Assembly: GCA_029934775.1 (NCBI GenBank)
Contig: JAOZLO010000120.1
Location: 1-7,760 of the forward strand
DNA from: Desulfocapsaceae bacterium
Lineage (GTDB): Bacteria > Desulfobacterota > Desulfobulbia > Desulfobulbales > Desulfocapsaceae
Length of the DNA stretch: 7,760 bases
Reading direction: 5' to 3'
Shown piece by piece: positions 1 through 6,091 of the stretch. The notes below the pieces were generated by a model. The model made no database searches. It was not told the DNA's origin and saw nothing but the letters and a program-made list of their open reading frames with translations. The translations under genes were made by a program, and so were the position numbers. Position 1 is the first letter of the stretch, and each line of letters starts with the position of its first letter.

Positions 1-36
1 TTTCTTTTTTTAGTTCTACGTGTATTATTTTTTTAT

Positions 37-261
37 TTACATTCCAGCTAACGCTTTGAAATATCCAGTTAAAAGCTGCAGGGGACCGCCTGCCTGAAAC
101 AGGGCACTGACGAGACAGGCAACGCTCCATAGACCCACAACTCCGGTAAAAGCAATAACTGTACCGACTATCACCTTATCTACTTCTGCTGAAACAGTAG
201 TTTCACTTTTATCCAGTACTCCAGCCTGACTGCGTAGTTTGGTATGTGCTGTATCGCTCAT
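37..261 (-). CDS. Small single-span membrane protein of unknown function (74 aa)
   Basis: I do not recognise this family. The protein has a polar N-terminal part (about residues 1-28), one strongly hydrophobic segment (about 29-56, VIVGTVIAFTGVVGLW onward) and a short C-terminal tail with GGP and a mildly amphipathic GYFKALAGM end. It is probably an inner-membrane protein with one helix, perhaps an accessory subunit or membrane-stress protein, but that is inference. The start at 261 is chosen because AAAGGGGAC lies just upstream with proper spacing. The longer in-frame ATG at 324 has no ribosome-binding site, and its codons would run through the sigma-54 -12 element. The gene is preceded by a likely sigma-54 promoter and an array of activator sites, and it follows a sigma-54 response regulator on the same strand, so it is the best candidate target of that regulator. 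It ends with TAA. No clear terminator is visible in the AT-rich 36 bases that follow. Confidence 0.75.
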   Translation of the reverse strand: MSDTAHTKLRSQAGVLDKSETTVSAEVDKVIVGTVIAFTGVVGLWSVACLVSALFQAGGPLQLLTGYFKALAGM

Positions 262-267
262 GATGTC

Positions 268-274
268 CCCTTTA
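268..274 (-). promoter_or_regulatory. Ribosome-binding site deciding the start of the small membrane protein
   Basis: The minus strand reads AAAGGGG followed by ACATC and ATG (261-259). This supports the 74-residue start over the 95-residue one. The site also contains one further copy of the TGTCCC/GGGACA hexamer (264-269) that is clustered upstream. Confidence 0.6.
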
Positions 275-317
275 TGGTTGGAAAAAGTGTTCTTTACATG
301 TTTTATGTCTTTAACTT

Positions 318-333
318 TGCACAATGCATGCCA
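318..333 (-). promoter_or_regulatory. Candidate sigma-54 (-24/-12) promoter of the small membrane protein gene
   Basis: The minus strand reads TGGCATGCATTGTGCA. Compared with the consensus TGGCACG-N4-TTGCA it keeps the invariant GG at -24 and GC at -12 with exactly ten bases between them, and differs at two positions (C to T and T to G). The inferred transcription start is near 307, which leaves a leader of about 45 bases before the ATG at 261. A sigma-54 response regulator gene ends just upstream and a cluster of repeated hexamers lies at enhancer distance, which strengthens the call. Confidence 0.55.
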
Positions 334-459
334 TAGAGACAGGGAGGAAGCGATGGTTATGAGAAAAATATCGTAACTATCCTATATAAAAGCAATAAAA
401 AAGAATATGGAGCTATTTATAAAGGGATATTGAATACCCTCTAACTGCAGGCTGCCGGT

Positions 460-515
460 GGGACACTGTCCCTTTATTGTCCCGTTTTATGTCCCATGGC
501 TACACTTTTGGGACA
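460..515. promoter_or_regulatory. Cluster of five TGTCCC/GGGACA hexamers, probable upstream activator sites
   Basis: GGGACA occurs at 460-465 and 510-515, and TGTCCC at 467-472, 478-483 and 490-495. The first pair forms a 6-1-6 dyad (GGGACACTGTCCC). The three TGTCCC copies start 11 and 12 bases apart, close to one helical turn. The pair 490-495/510-515 is inverted with a 14-base gap. Relative to the inferred sigma-54 start they lie at about -150 to -210, a normal position for enhancer sites of NtrC-type activators. The adjacent response regulator, which has a Fis-type helix-turn-helix, is the likely ligand; that is inference. Confidence 0.6.
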
Positions 516-548
516 GTTGAGGGCTGTTGGGTTGGAATTTCTATTTTT

Positions 549-566
549 TAGACAGGATAGACAGGA
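549..566. repeat. Two tandem copies of a 9-bp unit TAGACAGGA just after the response-regulator stop
   Basis: TAGACAGGA is repeated exactly at 549-557 and 558-566 and is followed by one more T. It begins four bases beyond the response-regulator stop codon. It shares the GACA/TGTC core with the hexamer cluster at 460-515 and may be a weaker extension of it, or a short slippage repeat. Confidence 0.5.
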
Positions 567-569
567 TGT

Positions 570-2354
570 TCAATTATTAATGTTATAGCGCTGCATTTGC
601 CTGTAGAGCGTTGAACGGGCGACACCCAATAATTTGGCCGCCTTTGCTTTATTGCCATTTGTCTGTCTGAGGGCATCTACGATTTTTTCGTCTTCTTTAA
701 CGTAATGGGCAGATACAGGATACGTTTCGCGCATATATTTTTCAGGAATGGTTGGCTGAAGAACAGGTGCTGAGTGAGTTATATGTCCATCTGATCTTTG
801 TAGTTCTTCAGGCAGGTGCTCTAATAAAAGTACCGGAGTATCACAGAAGACGCAGGCTCTTTCCATGACATGTCTTAATTCTCGGACATTACCCGGCCAG
901 GGATAGCGCGACAACCGCTCCAGTGCCTGATCAGAAATTGTAACAATTTTTTTATCAAGCTGCTTACTGAAGAGATGAAGAAAATGATTTGCAAGTAACG
1001 GTATACCTTTATTTCTGTCACGCAGGGGTGGCAGCCTGACTTCAATGACCTTAAGGCGGTAATAGAGATCTTCTCTGAACTTTCCCGCTGCCATCATTTT
1101 TTGAAAATCAATATTAGTGGCGGCAATAATTCGAACATCCACCTGTATCGGTTTGTCATGACCTACCGGAGTAAATGTCTTTTCCTGCAGGAAACGTAAG
1201 AGCAGAAGTTGGGTTCTTGGGGAGATGTCCCCGATTTCATCCAGAAACAGTGTTCCGCCATCAGCCTGAAGTAATCTTCCTGTCCTGTCCCTGTCTGCAC
1301 CTGTAAAGGCACCTTTTCTGTGGCCAAAAAGCTCACTTTCCAGTAAATTTTCGGCAACGGATACACAGTCAACCTTGATAAGTGGTTTTTCACGCCGTGA
1401 ACTGACGGCGTGAAGTGCTTCAGCAGCAAGTTCTTTGCCCGTACCGGATTCACCGGTTATGAGGACAGCGGTATCAACCTTACCAATATCTTCAATGAGG
1501 TTATATACCTTCTGCATAGCATCACTTGAGCCGACATAACCATGGAAACGGGTACGATTTTCATTGGTTTCTCGAGGCGCTTCGGTTGTCATATCTCTTG
1601 CTACGATGACGACACCTTGAAACTCTTCATCATCACCTCGCAAAGGAGAGGCACTCAGGCTGAGCACTTTTATCGTGTTATCCGGGGCGGCCCATTCGAT
1701 GAGATGCTTTTTTACCACGGTTCCCTGCTGTAAAACCGAACTGGCATCGTTGAGAAAAGCGAGTTTCATTTCAGCAGGAAAATGACTGAGGGCAGGGCTG
1801 TCTCCCGGATTTATTACATTCAGCCATTGTTCTGCTGTTTCATTAAGCTGCATAATTCGCATGTCAGTATCAACAGTAATGATCGCATCGCTGACGGATC
1901 GAAAAATCGTTTCCAGATATCTGCGATATTTTTCATTTTCCCGCTGCAGGCGGGCAGCTTTATTCTCCAGGTACCAATGCTTGAGAGCCTGCCTGGTAAA
2001 ACGGAGCAGAGTCTCCTTGTTCACAGGCTTTGAGATATAGTCAAAGGCGCCATGTCTGACCGACTCTGCAGCAGATTCAAGATGGGGAAAGCCCGTGACC
2101 ATAACCACCGGGCATTTTATACCTGCCTCTCTGATTTCGCGTAAAAGTTCAGTTCCGCGTGGGCCAATGAGTACAATATCACAAATAATTAAATCGAATA
2201 CTGTTTGTGAGAGTGCTTCCATCGCTTCTTCAAATGATTCCACAGTTTTGACAAAGTGGTAGCCTGCTGAAATCAGGAATATTTCAAAGGTCTGCCTGAT
2301 TGACTCTTCATCATCTACAATCAGAATTTTTGAGGAAGCTATAGATTCTTCCAT
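570..2354 (-). CDS. Sigma-54-dependent response regulator (REC-PAS-AAA+-Fis-type HTH)
   Basis: This is an NtrC-family transcription activator of 594 residues, longer than typical NtrC (about 470) because a PAS-like domain is inserted. Visible parts: the receiver domain (about 8-125) with acidic pair D14/D15, phospho-acceptor D59, T87 and K109; a linker helix and PAS-like domain (about 143-258); and the AAA+ sigma-54 interaction domain (about 270-510) with Walker A GESGTGKE (301-308), an intact GAFTGA loop (348-353) for contacting sigma-54, and Walker B TLFLDE (368-373). A Fis-type helix-turn-helix closes the protein (about 555-592, KAKAAKLLGVARSTLYR). All catalytic motifs are intact. The start ATG shares one base with the kinase stop (TAATG) and has GAGGAG nine bases upstream, so the two are translationally coupled. 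The kinase at 2354-3481 is its expected phosphodonor. The likely target is the sigma-54 promoter just downstream. Confidence 0.95.
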   Translation of the reverse strand: MEESIASSKILIVDDEESIRQTFEIFLISAGYHFVKTVESFEEAMEALSQTVFDLIICDIVLIGPRGTELLREIREAGIKCPVVMVTGFPHLESAAESVRHGAFDYISKPVNKETLLRFTRQALKHWYLENKAARLQRENEKYRRYLETIFRSVSDAIITVDTDMRIMQLNETAEQWLNVINPGDSPALSHFPAEMKLAFLNDASSVLQQGTVVKKHLIEWAAPDNTIKVLSLSASPLRGDDEEFQGVVIVARDMTTEAPRETNENRTRFHGYVGSSDAMQKVYNLIEDIGKVDTAVLITGESGTGKELAAEALHAVSSRREKPLIKVDCVSVAENLLESELFGHRKGAFTGADRDRTGRLLQADGGTLFLDEIGDISPRTQLLLLRFLQEKTFTPVGHDKPIQVDVRIIAATNIDFQKMMAAGKFREDLYYRLKVIEVRLPPLRDRNKGIPLLANHFLHLFSKQLDKKIVTISDQALERLSRYPWPGNVRELRHVMERACVFCDTPVLLLEHLPEELQRSDGHITHSAPVLQPTIPEKYMRETYPVSAHYVKEDEKIVDALRQTNGNKAKAAKLLGVARSTLYRQMQRYNINN

Positions 2355-3481
2355 TATTTCCTGCTCCTCACTGGAAGTTGGATGATCATTTCAGTGAATT
2401 TTTCAAGGATGGAGTTAACGCGTAAACTTCCTCCATGATCTTTTATAATACCATAACTTATACTGAGACCAAGCCCGGTGCCCTCACCGGGGGGTTTGGT
2501 GCTGAAGAAAGGTTCAAATAATCGCTCCAGAATGGATTGCGGCAATCCGGTTCCATAATCTTTCACAATTATCCGGCAGACAGTCTGGTCTTCATCTTTT
2601 TTTTCACAACAGGAGATTTCAATTATTTTCCTGGAGTCGAACCCGGGGTACCTTGCATTTAAGGCATAGCGGCTGTTGCTTATAAGATTCAATATGACCT
2701 GTTGCAGCTTTCTGAAGTCAGCTATGATAAATGAGCTGTTCTGGTTGAGTTCTGTTACCAGGTTTATGCCATCTCTCTGTAACTGGTGTTTAACCAGGGC
2801 CAGACTATCCCTGACGACTTCGACAGGGTCAACAGGTTCCAGCTCGCCGCTGTCTGCTCTTGCGAATGAAAGAAGGTTTTTGGTAATAGACGCTATTCGG
2901 TCCCCTTCTTTAATAATTTTCTCAACAATATTTACACCTATATCGTCCAGTTCATAATTATCCAGAAGGATCTGGGCAAAATTGATAATTCCGGTAATGG
3001 GATTATTTACCTCGTGGGCAACACCAGCTGCAAGTTCTCCAATGCCTGCAAGTTTGGCTGTTCGTATGGAATCCACTTTTTGAATTTCATCCCTGGTGAG
3101 TTCCCTTGCAATCAGCATAATTTTTTCTATTGAGCCATCTTGTTCCTTGACAGGTGCAATAGTAAAAGAGAATTCACCAAATAATCCCGGCAGCCTGGTT
3201 TCTTCAATTTTGGGTTGACAGGTCTTAAGGAATTCTTCCAGAGGGCATTCGATATGTGACCATCTGCCACCATGGACAATCTTACAGATACCCTGGCCAA
3301 TGACTTCATCTCTTGTTTTTTGTGCTGTCAGCAGCGTAGCATTATTTACCTCGATGATAACGCCATCCGGGCTGACAACCAGCACCGGATCAGGGATGGC
3401 ATTAAAGAATTGCTCCCAGGAGTCAAGAGTATTTTTCTTATGTAATGTACAGCGGTTAGAAGAAAGAGTTGTCTCATCCAT
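2354..3481 (-). CDS. Soluble PAS-domain sensor histidine kinase (NtrB type)
   Basis: This protein autophosphorylates on a histidine and should pass phosphate to the response regulator encoded immediately downstream. It has 375 residues. A PAS domain (about 20-130) precedes a HisKA domain (about 135-205) with the H-box GVAHEVNNP, phospho-acceptor H156. The HATPase_c domain follows (about 240-372) with N-box N265/N269, G1 DYGTG (308-312), F-box LFEPFF (321-326) and G2 GEGTGLG (332-338). No membrane segment or signal peptide is visible, so it senses a cytoplasmic signal. The PAS domain carries C66, H70, H76, C79 and C88, which suggests metal, haem or redox sensing, though this is not shown. The start at 3481 is the only plausible one, yet it lacks a purine-rich ribosome-binding site (upstream reads CTTTTCCCACT), so initiation may be weak. 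The gene lies 60 bases after the transporter gene. Confidence 0.93.
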   Translation of the reverse strand: MDETTLSSNRCTLHKKNTLDSWEQFFNAIPDPVLVVSPDGVIIEVNNATLLTAQKTRDEVIGQGICKIVHGGRWSHIECPLEEFLKTCQPKIEETRLPGLFGEFSFTIAPVKEQDGSIEKIMLIARELTRDEIQKVDSIRTAKLAGIGELAAGVAHEVNNPITGIINFAQILLDNYELDDIGVNIVEKIIKEGDRIASITKNLLSFARADSGELEPVDPVEVVRDSLALVKHQLQRDGINLVTELNQNSSFIIADFRKLQQVILNLISNSRYALNARYPGFDSRKIIEISCCEKKDEDQTVCRIIVKDYGTGLPQSILERLFEPFFSTKPPGEGTGLGLSISYGIIKDHGGSLRVNSILEKFTEMIIQLPVRSRK

Positions 3482-3540
3482 AGTGGGAAAAGGAGTAAAA
3501 GTGGAGATTGAGTTTTGCTTGTGAACTCTTCGAATATGAA

Positions 3541-3549
3541 ACTATACCA
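3541..3549 (-). promoter_or_regulatory. Possible extended -10 promoter for the kinase/regulator operon
   Basis: The minus strand reads TGGTATAGT (TG-N-TATAGT) across the last codon and stop of the transporter gene, placing a start near 3534 and a leader of about 53 bases before the kinase ATG. No good -35 is visible. Read-through from the transporter gene is equally possible. Confidence 0.3.
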
Positions 3550-4285
3550 CATATACCTCTTCTTCTTCTTCTTTAATTATTTTACGGGTGAACATCAGCT
3601 TTGCCAGATAAAGAAATGGTGTGTCTATCATCGCCACTATTAATTTTAGAATATACGTTGTTACGAGGATTTCGAAAAATTCATTGCCGGGCAGGAGACC
3701 CCAGAAAGCAATAAAGGTAAATATTATAGAATCAATCAACTGGCTTACCATCGTACTGGCGTTATTTCTGAGCCAGAGAAATTGTATGCCGGGGAGGTGT
3801 TTTTTCCAGAAATTGTAGGCCCGGATATCGTGTAGCTGTGAGACTGCATATGCAAGCAGTGAGGCCAGGGCGATTCTGGGCAGGAGAGAAAATATATTTG
3901 TTAAACTCTCCTGTATAAAATCAAATTCATTGGGTTTGAACATGAGGGCCAGATTCATGATAATAACAGTTGCAGACAGTGAGAAAAAACCGATGAGGAC
4001 CGCCTTTTGTGCTGATTTTTTACCGTAATTTTCAGAGAGAATGTCGGTTACAAGGAAGGATGAAGCATATGTTATGTTGCCAAGTGTCACCCCGATGGTG
4101 AAGAGATCTACCATTTTCAGAACCTGAATATTGGCAAGAATTGTCGATATTGGTATCCAGATATAGAGGCCGGTTTTACCAAAAAAACGATATGCAGCGA
4201 GGATGGCTAAGAAATTAGCGAGAAGGAGAAAGAGCCAGAGTAGTTCGTTTGAAAGGGCAAAGAAGGTGAAATCGAAAGTGGGCAC
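3542..4285 (-). CDS. yhhQ: Queuosine precursor transporter, YhhQ/Vut_1 family
   Basis: This is an integral inner-membrane protein of 247 residues, the usual family length, predicted to import queuosine precursors (preQ0/preQ1 or queuine) for tRNA modification. The hallmark stretch after the second or third helix is present: LGNITYASSFLVTDILSENYG (69-87). So are the later SQLHDIRAYNFWKK (149-162) and LRNNASTMVSQLIDS (172-186), typical of this family. I count about six hydrophobic segments (roughly 13-32, 42-57, 62-82, 95-115, 131-149, 181-198, with another near 204-230). The C-terminus ends in a short run of glutamates (239-243) encoded by a GAA/GAG repeat. Translation starts at GTG (4285-4283) after AAGGAGG four bases upstream. 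That site sits in an inverted repeat that could hide it. No queuosine biosynthesis gene is nearby, which fits a salvage role. The stop codon is TAG. Confidence 0.88.
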   Translation of the reverse strand: MPTFDFTFFALSNELLWLFLLLANFLAILAAYRFFGKTGLYIWIPISTILANIQVLKMVDLFTIGVTLGNITYASSFLVTDILSENYGKKSAQKAVLIGFFSLSATVIIMNLALMFKPNEFDFIQESLTNIFSLLPRIALASLLAYAVSQLHDIRAYNFWKKHLPGIQFLWLRNNASTMVSQLIDSIIFTFIAFWGLLPGNEFFEILVTTYILKLIVAMIDTPFLYLAKLMFTRKIIKEEEEEVYVV

Positions 4286-4287
4286 AG

Positions 4288-4319
4288 AGCCTCCTTGAAT
4301 TATTGGAACAGGGGAGGCT
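4288..4319 (-). promoter_or_regulatory. Hairpin that can sequester the yhhQ ribosome-binding site
   Basis: On the minus strand AGCCTCC (4319-4313) is perfectly complementary to GGAGGCT (4294-4288), giving a 7-bp stem with an 18-base loop. The 3' arm contains most of the Shine-Dalgarno AAGGAGG (4296-4290) of the transporter gene, so folding would block initiation. It does not match the preQ1-I riboswitch pattern that I remember, and I cannot assign a known class. Regulation is inferred from geometry only. Confidence 0.45.
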
Positions 4320-4355
4320 ACACGTATACTCTATTAAAAATAATCGGTTTTGATA

Positions 4356-4377
4356 AGGCGGGTAGCCGTGACCGCCT
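4356..4377. other. G+C-rich inverted repeat in the gap between the phosphatase and transporter genes
   Basis: AGGCGG (4356-4361) and CCGCCT (4372-4377) form a 6-bp stem with a 10-base loop. On the minus strand a T-run (ATTATTTTTAAT) comes only about 11 bases after the stem, so this is at best a weak terminator or processing stem between the two genes. Confidence 0.3.
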
Positions 4378-4435
4378 GGTTCGTTATATATCAGGGCGCC
4401 ACACTAGCAGATGTAGAAAAAGGATTCAAGCTGAT

Positions 4436-5971
4436 TCAGGTGATCTTGATAACAACGAGTGTAATGTCGTCCTCCTGGGGAAGACCATCGCGAAAGGCGA
4501 CAACATTGCTGATGACAGTATCTCTGATTTGTTTTGATGACTCTGATGCATTGTCGCGGATAATTTTTTCCAGGCGGGTGTGTCCAAACATTTCGCCACT
4601 GCTGTTTGTCGATTCCCAAATACCGTCTGTACCGATTAGAATAATATCATCTGTGGTTATGTCCGTTTTCGTGGAGTTTTGGTATTGATTTTCTTGATCT
4701 ACTCCAAGAACGAGTCCGGGACCATCAAGCAGACTGAAGGACTGGCTGGCAGAATCAAAAAAATGTGCAGGTTCATGGCCGGCGCGTACCCAGCGCAAAG
4801 ATTTTTCAACAGGGTTCAGCTCCAGGAAAAACATGGAAGTGAACCGGCCTGATACCGAGCAGTCTCTGGTGATATATGTATTGATAGCATTGAGAAGCCT
4901 GGCGGGAGAACGATAGGATGCAACAGCCATATGCAGAAAGGCACGAACAGAAGTCATCAAGATCGCTGCCCCGACACCGTGTCCGCAGACATCAGCGACA
5001 GCAACCCCCAGCCTGTTGTCCGAGATCTGAAAATAGTCGTAATAATCGCCGCCAGTTTCGTCACAATAGAGACTTGTTCCTGATATATCCAGTCCTTTGG
5101 TTTCCGGGCTGTTACGGGGGAGCAGGTTTTGCTGGACCTCTTCTGCCAGTTTTATCGCACTCAGCAGCTCAAAACGGTGTCGAAGTCCATCTATCATGCT
5201 GTTGGTGTGTCCGGCAATCACGCCAAATTCATCCTGGGTTGCAATCGGGACCTTCTGACTGAGGTTGCCGTCACTCACCTGTTCCAGTATTTTTGTCTCA
5301 TTCTTGAACAGAAGGTGCATATTTCTTGAATAGGCAAAGATAAGATTGATTATCAGGATCATCAGGACAGCCATGATAAAGAAAATCTCATAGGTCACTG
5401 AGAGTTGAGCGGTGTGAATAGATGTTTCATTTTGGGCCACCTTGGTCAGCCATACAATATCCCTGGTAAATACAAGTGCCATTAACATGGCGACGAAAAA
5501 GGTCAATGTCACTGTAATAAAGGTGAATTTACGGGTCATTGAAAAGAGTTTTTTGGGCAGGGGAGCAGTGTAACTCATCTCCATAGCGTCCAGAATTATC
5601 ATTCTTTCCCGGCTGAGGCCCGCATCCAGCCCAATGAAGAAACCGGCGATAATGCAACCAATCATCATGGGAAAAAGACTGTACAGGGGAAAACCGTAGG
5701 TGATTCTATTGTAGGTGTACAGTACGGCTCCAGCGATCAGGCAGAGGCTGAGTTCAGTGAAAAAAGCTCGCCTTGGCTGCCTTTCTCCGGGTGCCCTCCT
5801 GACAAAATATTTATAGAGGAGAGGCCTGAAGATGGCCAGTACTACCGCAAAAACTGATGCTGTGATGATCCCCAGAGTCACGGGGGATAGCGAGGCGAGA
5901 AAGGGTCAGACCTGACCACCATAAAACGTCAGTGCCAGCACAGCAAAAGTGTATTGTATAAAGAATCTCAT
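4436..5971 (-). CDS. Membrane HAMP/PP2C-type serine phosphatase (RsbU/SpoIIE), probable selenoprotein with Sec22
   Basis: Predicted to dephosphorylate a phosphoserine partner, classically an anti-anti-sigma factor; no partner gene is in the window. Read from ATG 5971 it has 511 residues, with one in-frame UGA at codon 22 (5908-5906). AGGAGG (5986-5981) precedes this ATG by ten bases, whereas the first in-frame start after the UGA, GTG at 5881, has no ribosome-binding site. The N-terminus (MRFFIQYTFAVLALTFYGGQV) looks like a signal or first membrane helix and places residue 22 (UPF) on the periplasmic side. Further helices lie at about 31-52, 74-89, 95-117, 148-170 and 193-214. HAMP spans about 211-265 and PP2C about 285-509, with acidic residues D309 (GGDYYD), D327 (DVCGHG), D449 (GTDG) and D501/D502 (EDDIT) all present. 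The gene ends in TGA, so UGA is a normal stop here. Alternatives: a 21-codon leader peptide, or translation from GTG 5881. Confidence 0.7.
5868..5888 (-). promoter_or_regulatory. Candidate bacterial SECIS stem-loop downstream of the in-frame UGA
   Basis: On the minus strand ATCCCC (5888-5883) pairs perfectly with GGGGAT (5873-5868) around a 9-base loop CGUGACUCU. The loop begins 23 bases after the UGA (5908-5906) and has G as its second base. As I recall the bacterial SECIS model, it needs a stem of at least 4 bp, an apical loop of 3-14 bases with a G in the first two positions, and a UGA-to-loop distance of about 16-37 bases; all are met. The stem is short, so chance is not excluded. Confidence 0.5.
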
Positions 5972-5980
5972 TATCGGACA

Positions 5981-5986
5981 GCCTCC
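5981..5986 (-). promoter_or_regulatory. Ribosome-binding site AGGAGG that decides the phosphatase start
   Basis: A perfect AGGAGG lies ten bases before ATG 5971-5969. It is the only strong Shine-Dalgarno sequence near the phosphatase N-terminus and is in register with the frame interrupted by the UGA at 5908. Confidence 0.65.
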
Positions 5987-6001
5987 TGGAGCAACTGCAG
6001 T

Positions 6002-6016
6002 TCATAGAAACTATGA
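6002..6016. promoter_or_regulatory. Perfect 15-bp dyad TCATAG-AAA-CTATGA
   Basis: Arms at 6002-6007 and 6011-6016 are exact inverted copies separated by AAA. It lies in the inferred leader of the phosphatase transcript, about 20-30 bases after its predicted start, and could be a repressor site or a small hairpin. Confidence 0.4.
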
Positions 6017-6040
6017 GTAAAGGTTCCTTTGTTAGTAACC

Positions 6041-6049
6041 ATTATACCA
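6041..6049 (-). promoter_or_regulatory. Extended -10 promoter for the phosphatase gene
   Basis: The minus strand reads TGGTATAAT, a perfect TATAAT with the TG extension. No good -35 is present, as is usual for extended -10 promoters. The start would be near 6034, giving a leader of about 60 bases before ATG 5971. Confidence 0.5.
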
Positions 6050-6091
6050 CTTTTGTCATCCTTTCTATCTTTTTTTATAACACAAAGTGGT
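6046..6091. promoter_or_regulatory. Inverted repeat ACCACTTT / AAAGTGGT framing the divergent promoters
   Basis: ACCACTTT (6046-6053) and AAAGTGGT (6084-6091) are exact 8-bp inverted copies 30 bases apart. One arm overlaps the phosphatase -10 and the first base of the cytochrome -35. The other covers the predicted cytochrome transcription start. This suggests paired operators for a regulator of both genes; no regulator is identified. Confidence 0.45.
6053..6081 (+). promoter_or_regulatory. Sigma-70-like promoter for the cytochrome gene
   Basis: TTGTCA (6053-6058) and TATAAC (6076-6081) are separated by the optimal 17 bases, each one mismatch from consensus. The start would be near 6088, about 55 bases before ATG 6143. 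Confidence 0.55.

Larger units (their letters stand above)
262..569. other. Non-coding regulatory interval (308 bases) between the response regulator and the small membrane protein
   Basis: No supported gene lies here. From right to left it holds the 9-bp tandem repeat (549-566), the five-hexamer cluster (460-515), an imperfect dyad AGGGATATTGAATACCCT (423-440), an AT-rich stretch (about 360-420) that could act as a bendable spacer, the -24/-12 element (318-333) and the leader with the ribosome-binding site. I see no convincing intrinsic terminator for the response-regulator transcript, since no G+C-rich stem is followed by a T-run. Confidence 0.6.

Noticed and set aside
262..324. Upstream ATG at 324 as the start of the small membrane protein
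   Set aside because: No ribosome-binding site precedes it, its codons would overlap the sigma-54 -12 element, and a good ribosome-binding site precedes the ATG at 261.
477..572. Read-through of the response-regulator TGA stop (about 31 open codons follow)
   Set aside because: The Fis-type helix-turn-helix ends normally right before the TGA, and the following codons run through the repeat and activator-site region with no protein-like character.
4356..4377. Strong intrinsic terminator between the phosphatase and transporter genes
   Set aside because: The stem is only 6 bp and the T-run is not adjacent to it, so it is recorded only as an inverted repeat.
4350..4688. Plus-strand open frame of 112 codons beginning in the gap between the transporter and phosphatase genes
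   Set aside because: Most of it is antisense to the conserved PP2C domain, there is no ribosome-binding site, and no recognisable domain is present.
5811..6005. Minus-strand 64-codon open frame overlapping the phosphatase N-terminus
   Set aside because: It runs in another frame across the AGGAGG site and the phosphatase coding sequence and has no ribosome-binding site of its own; a shadow frame.
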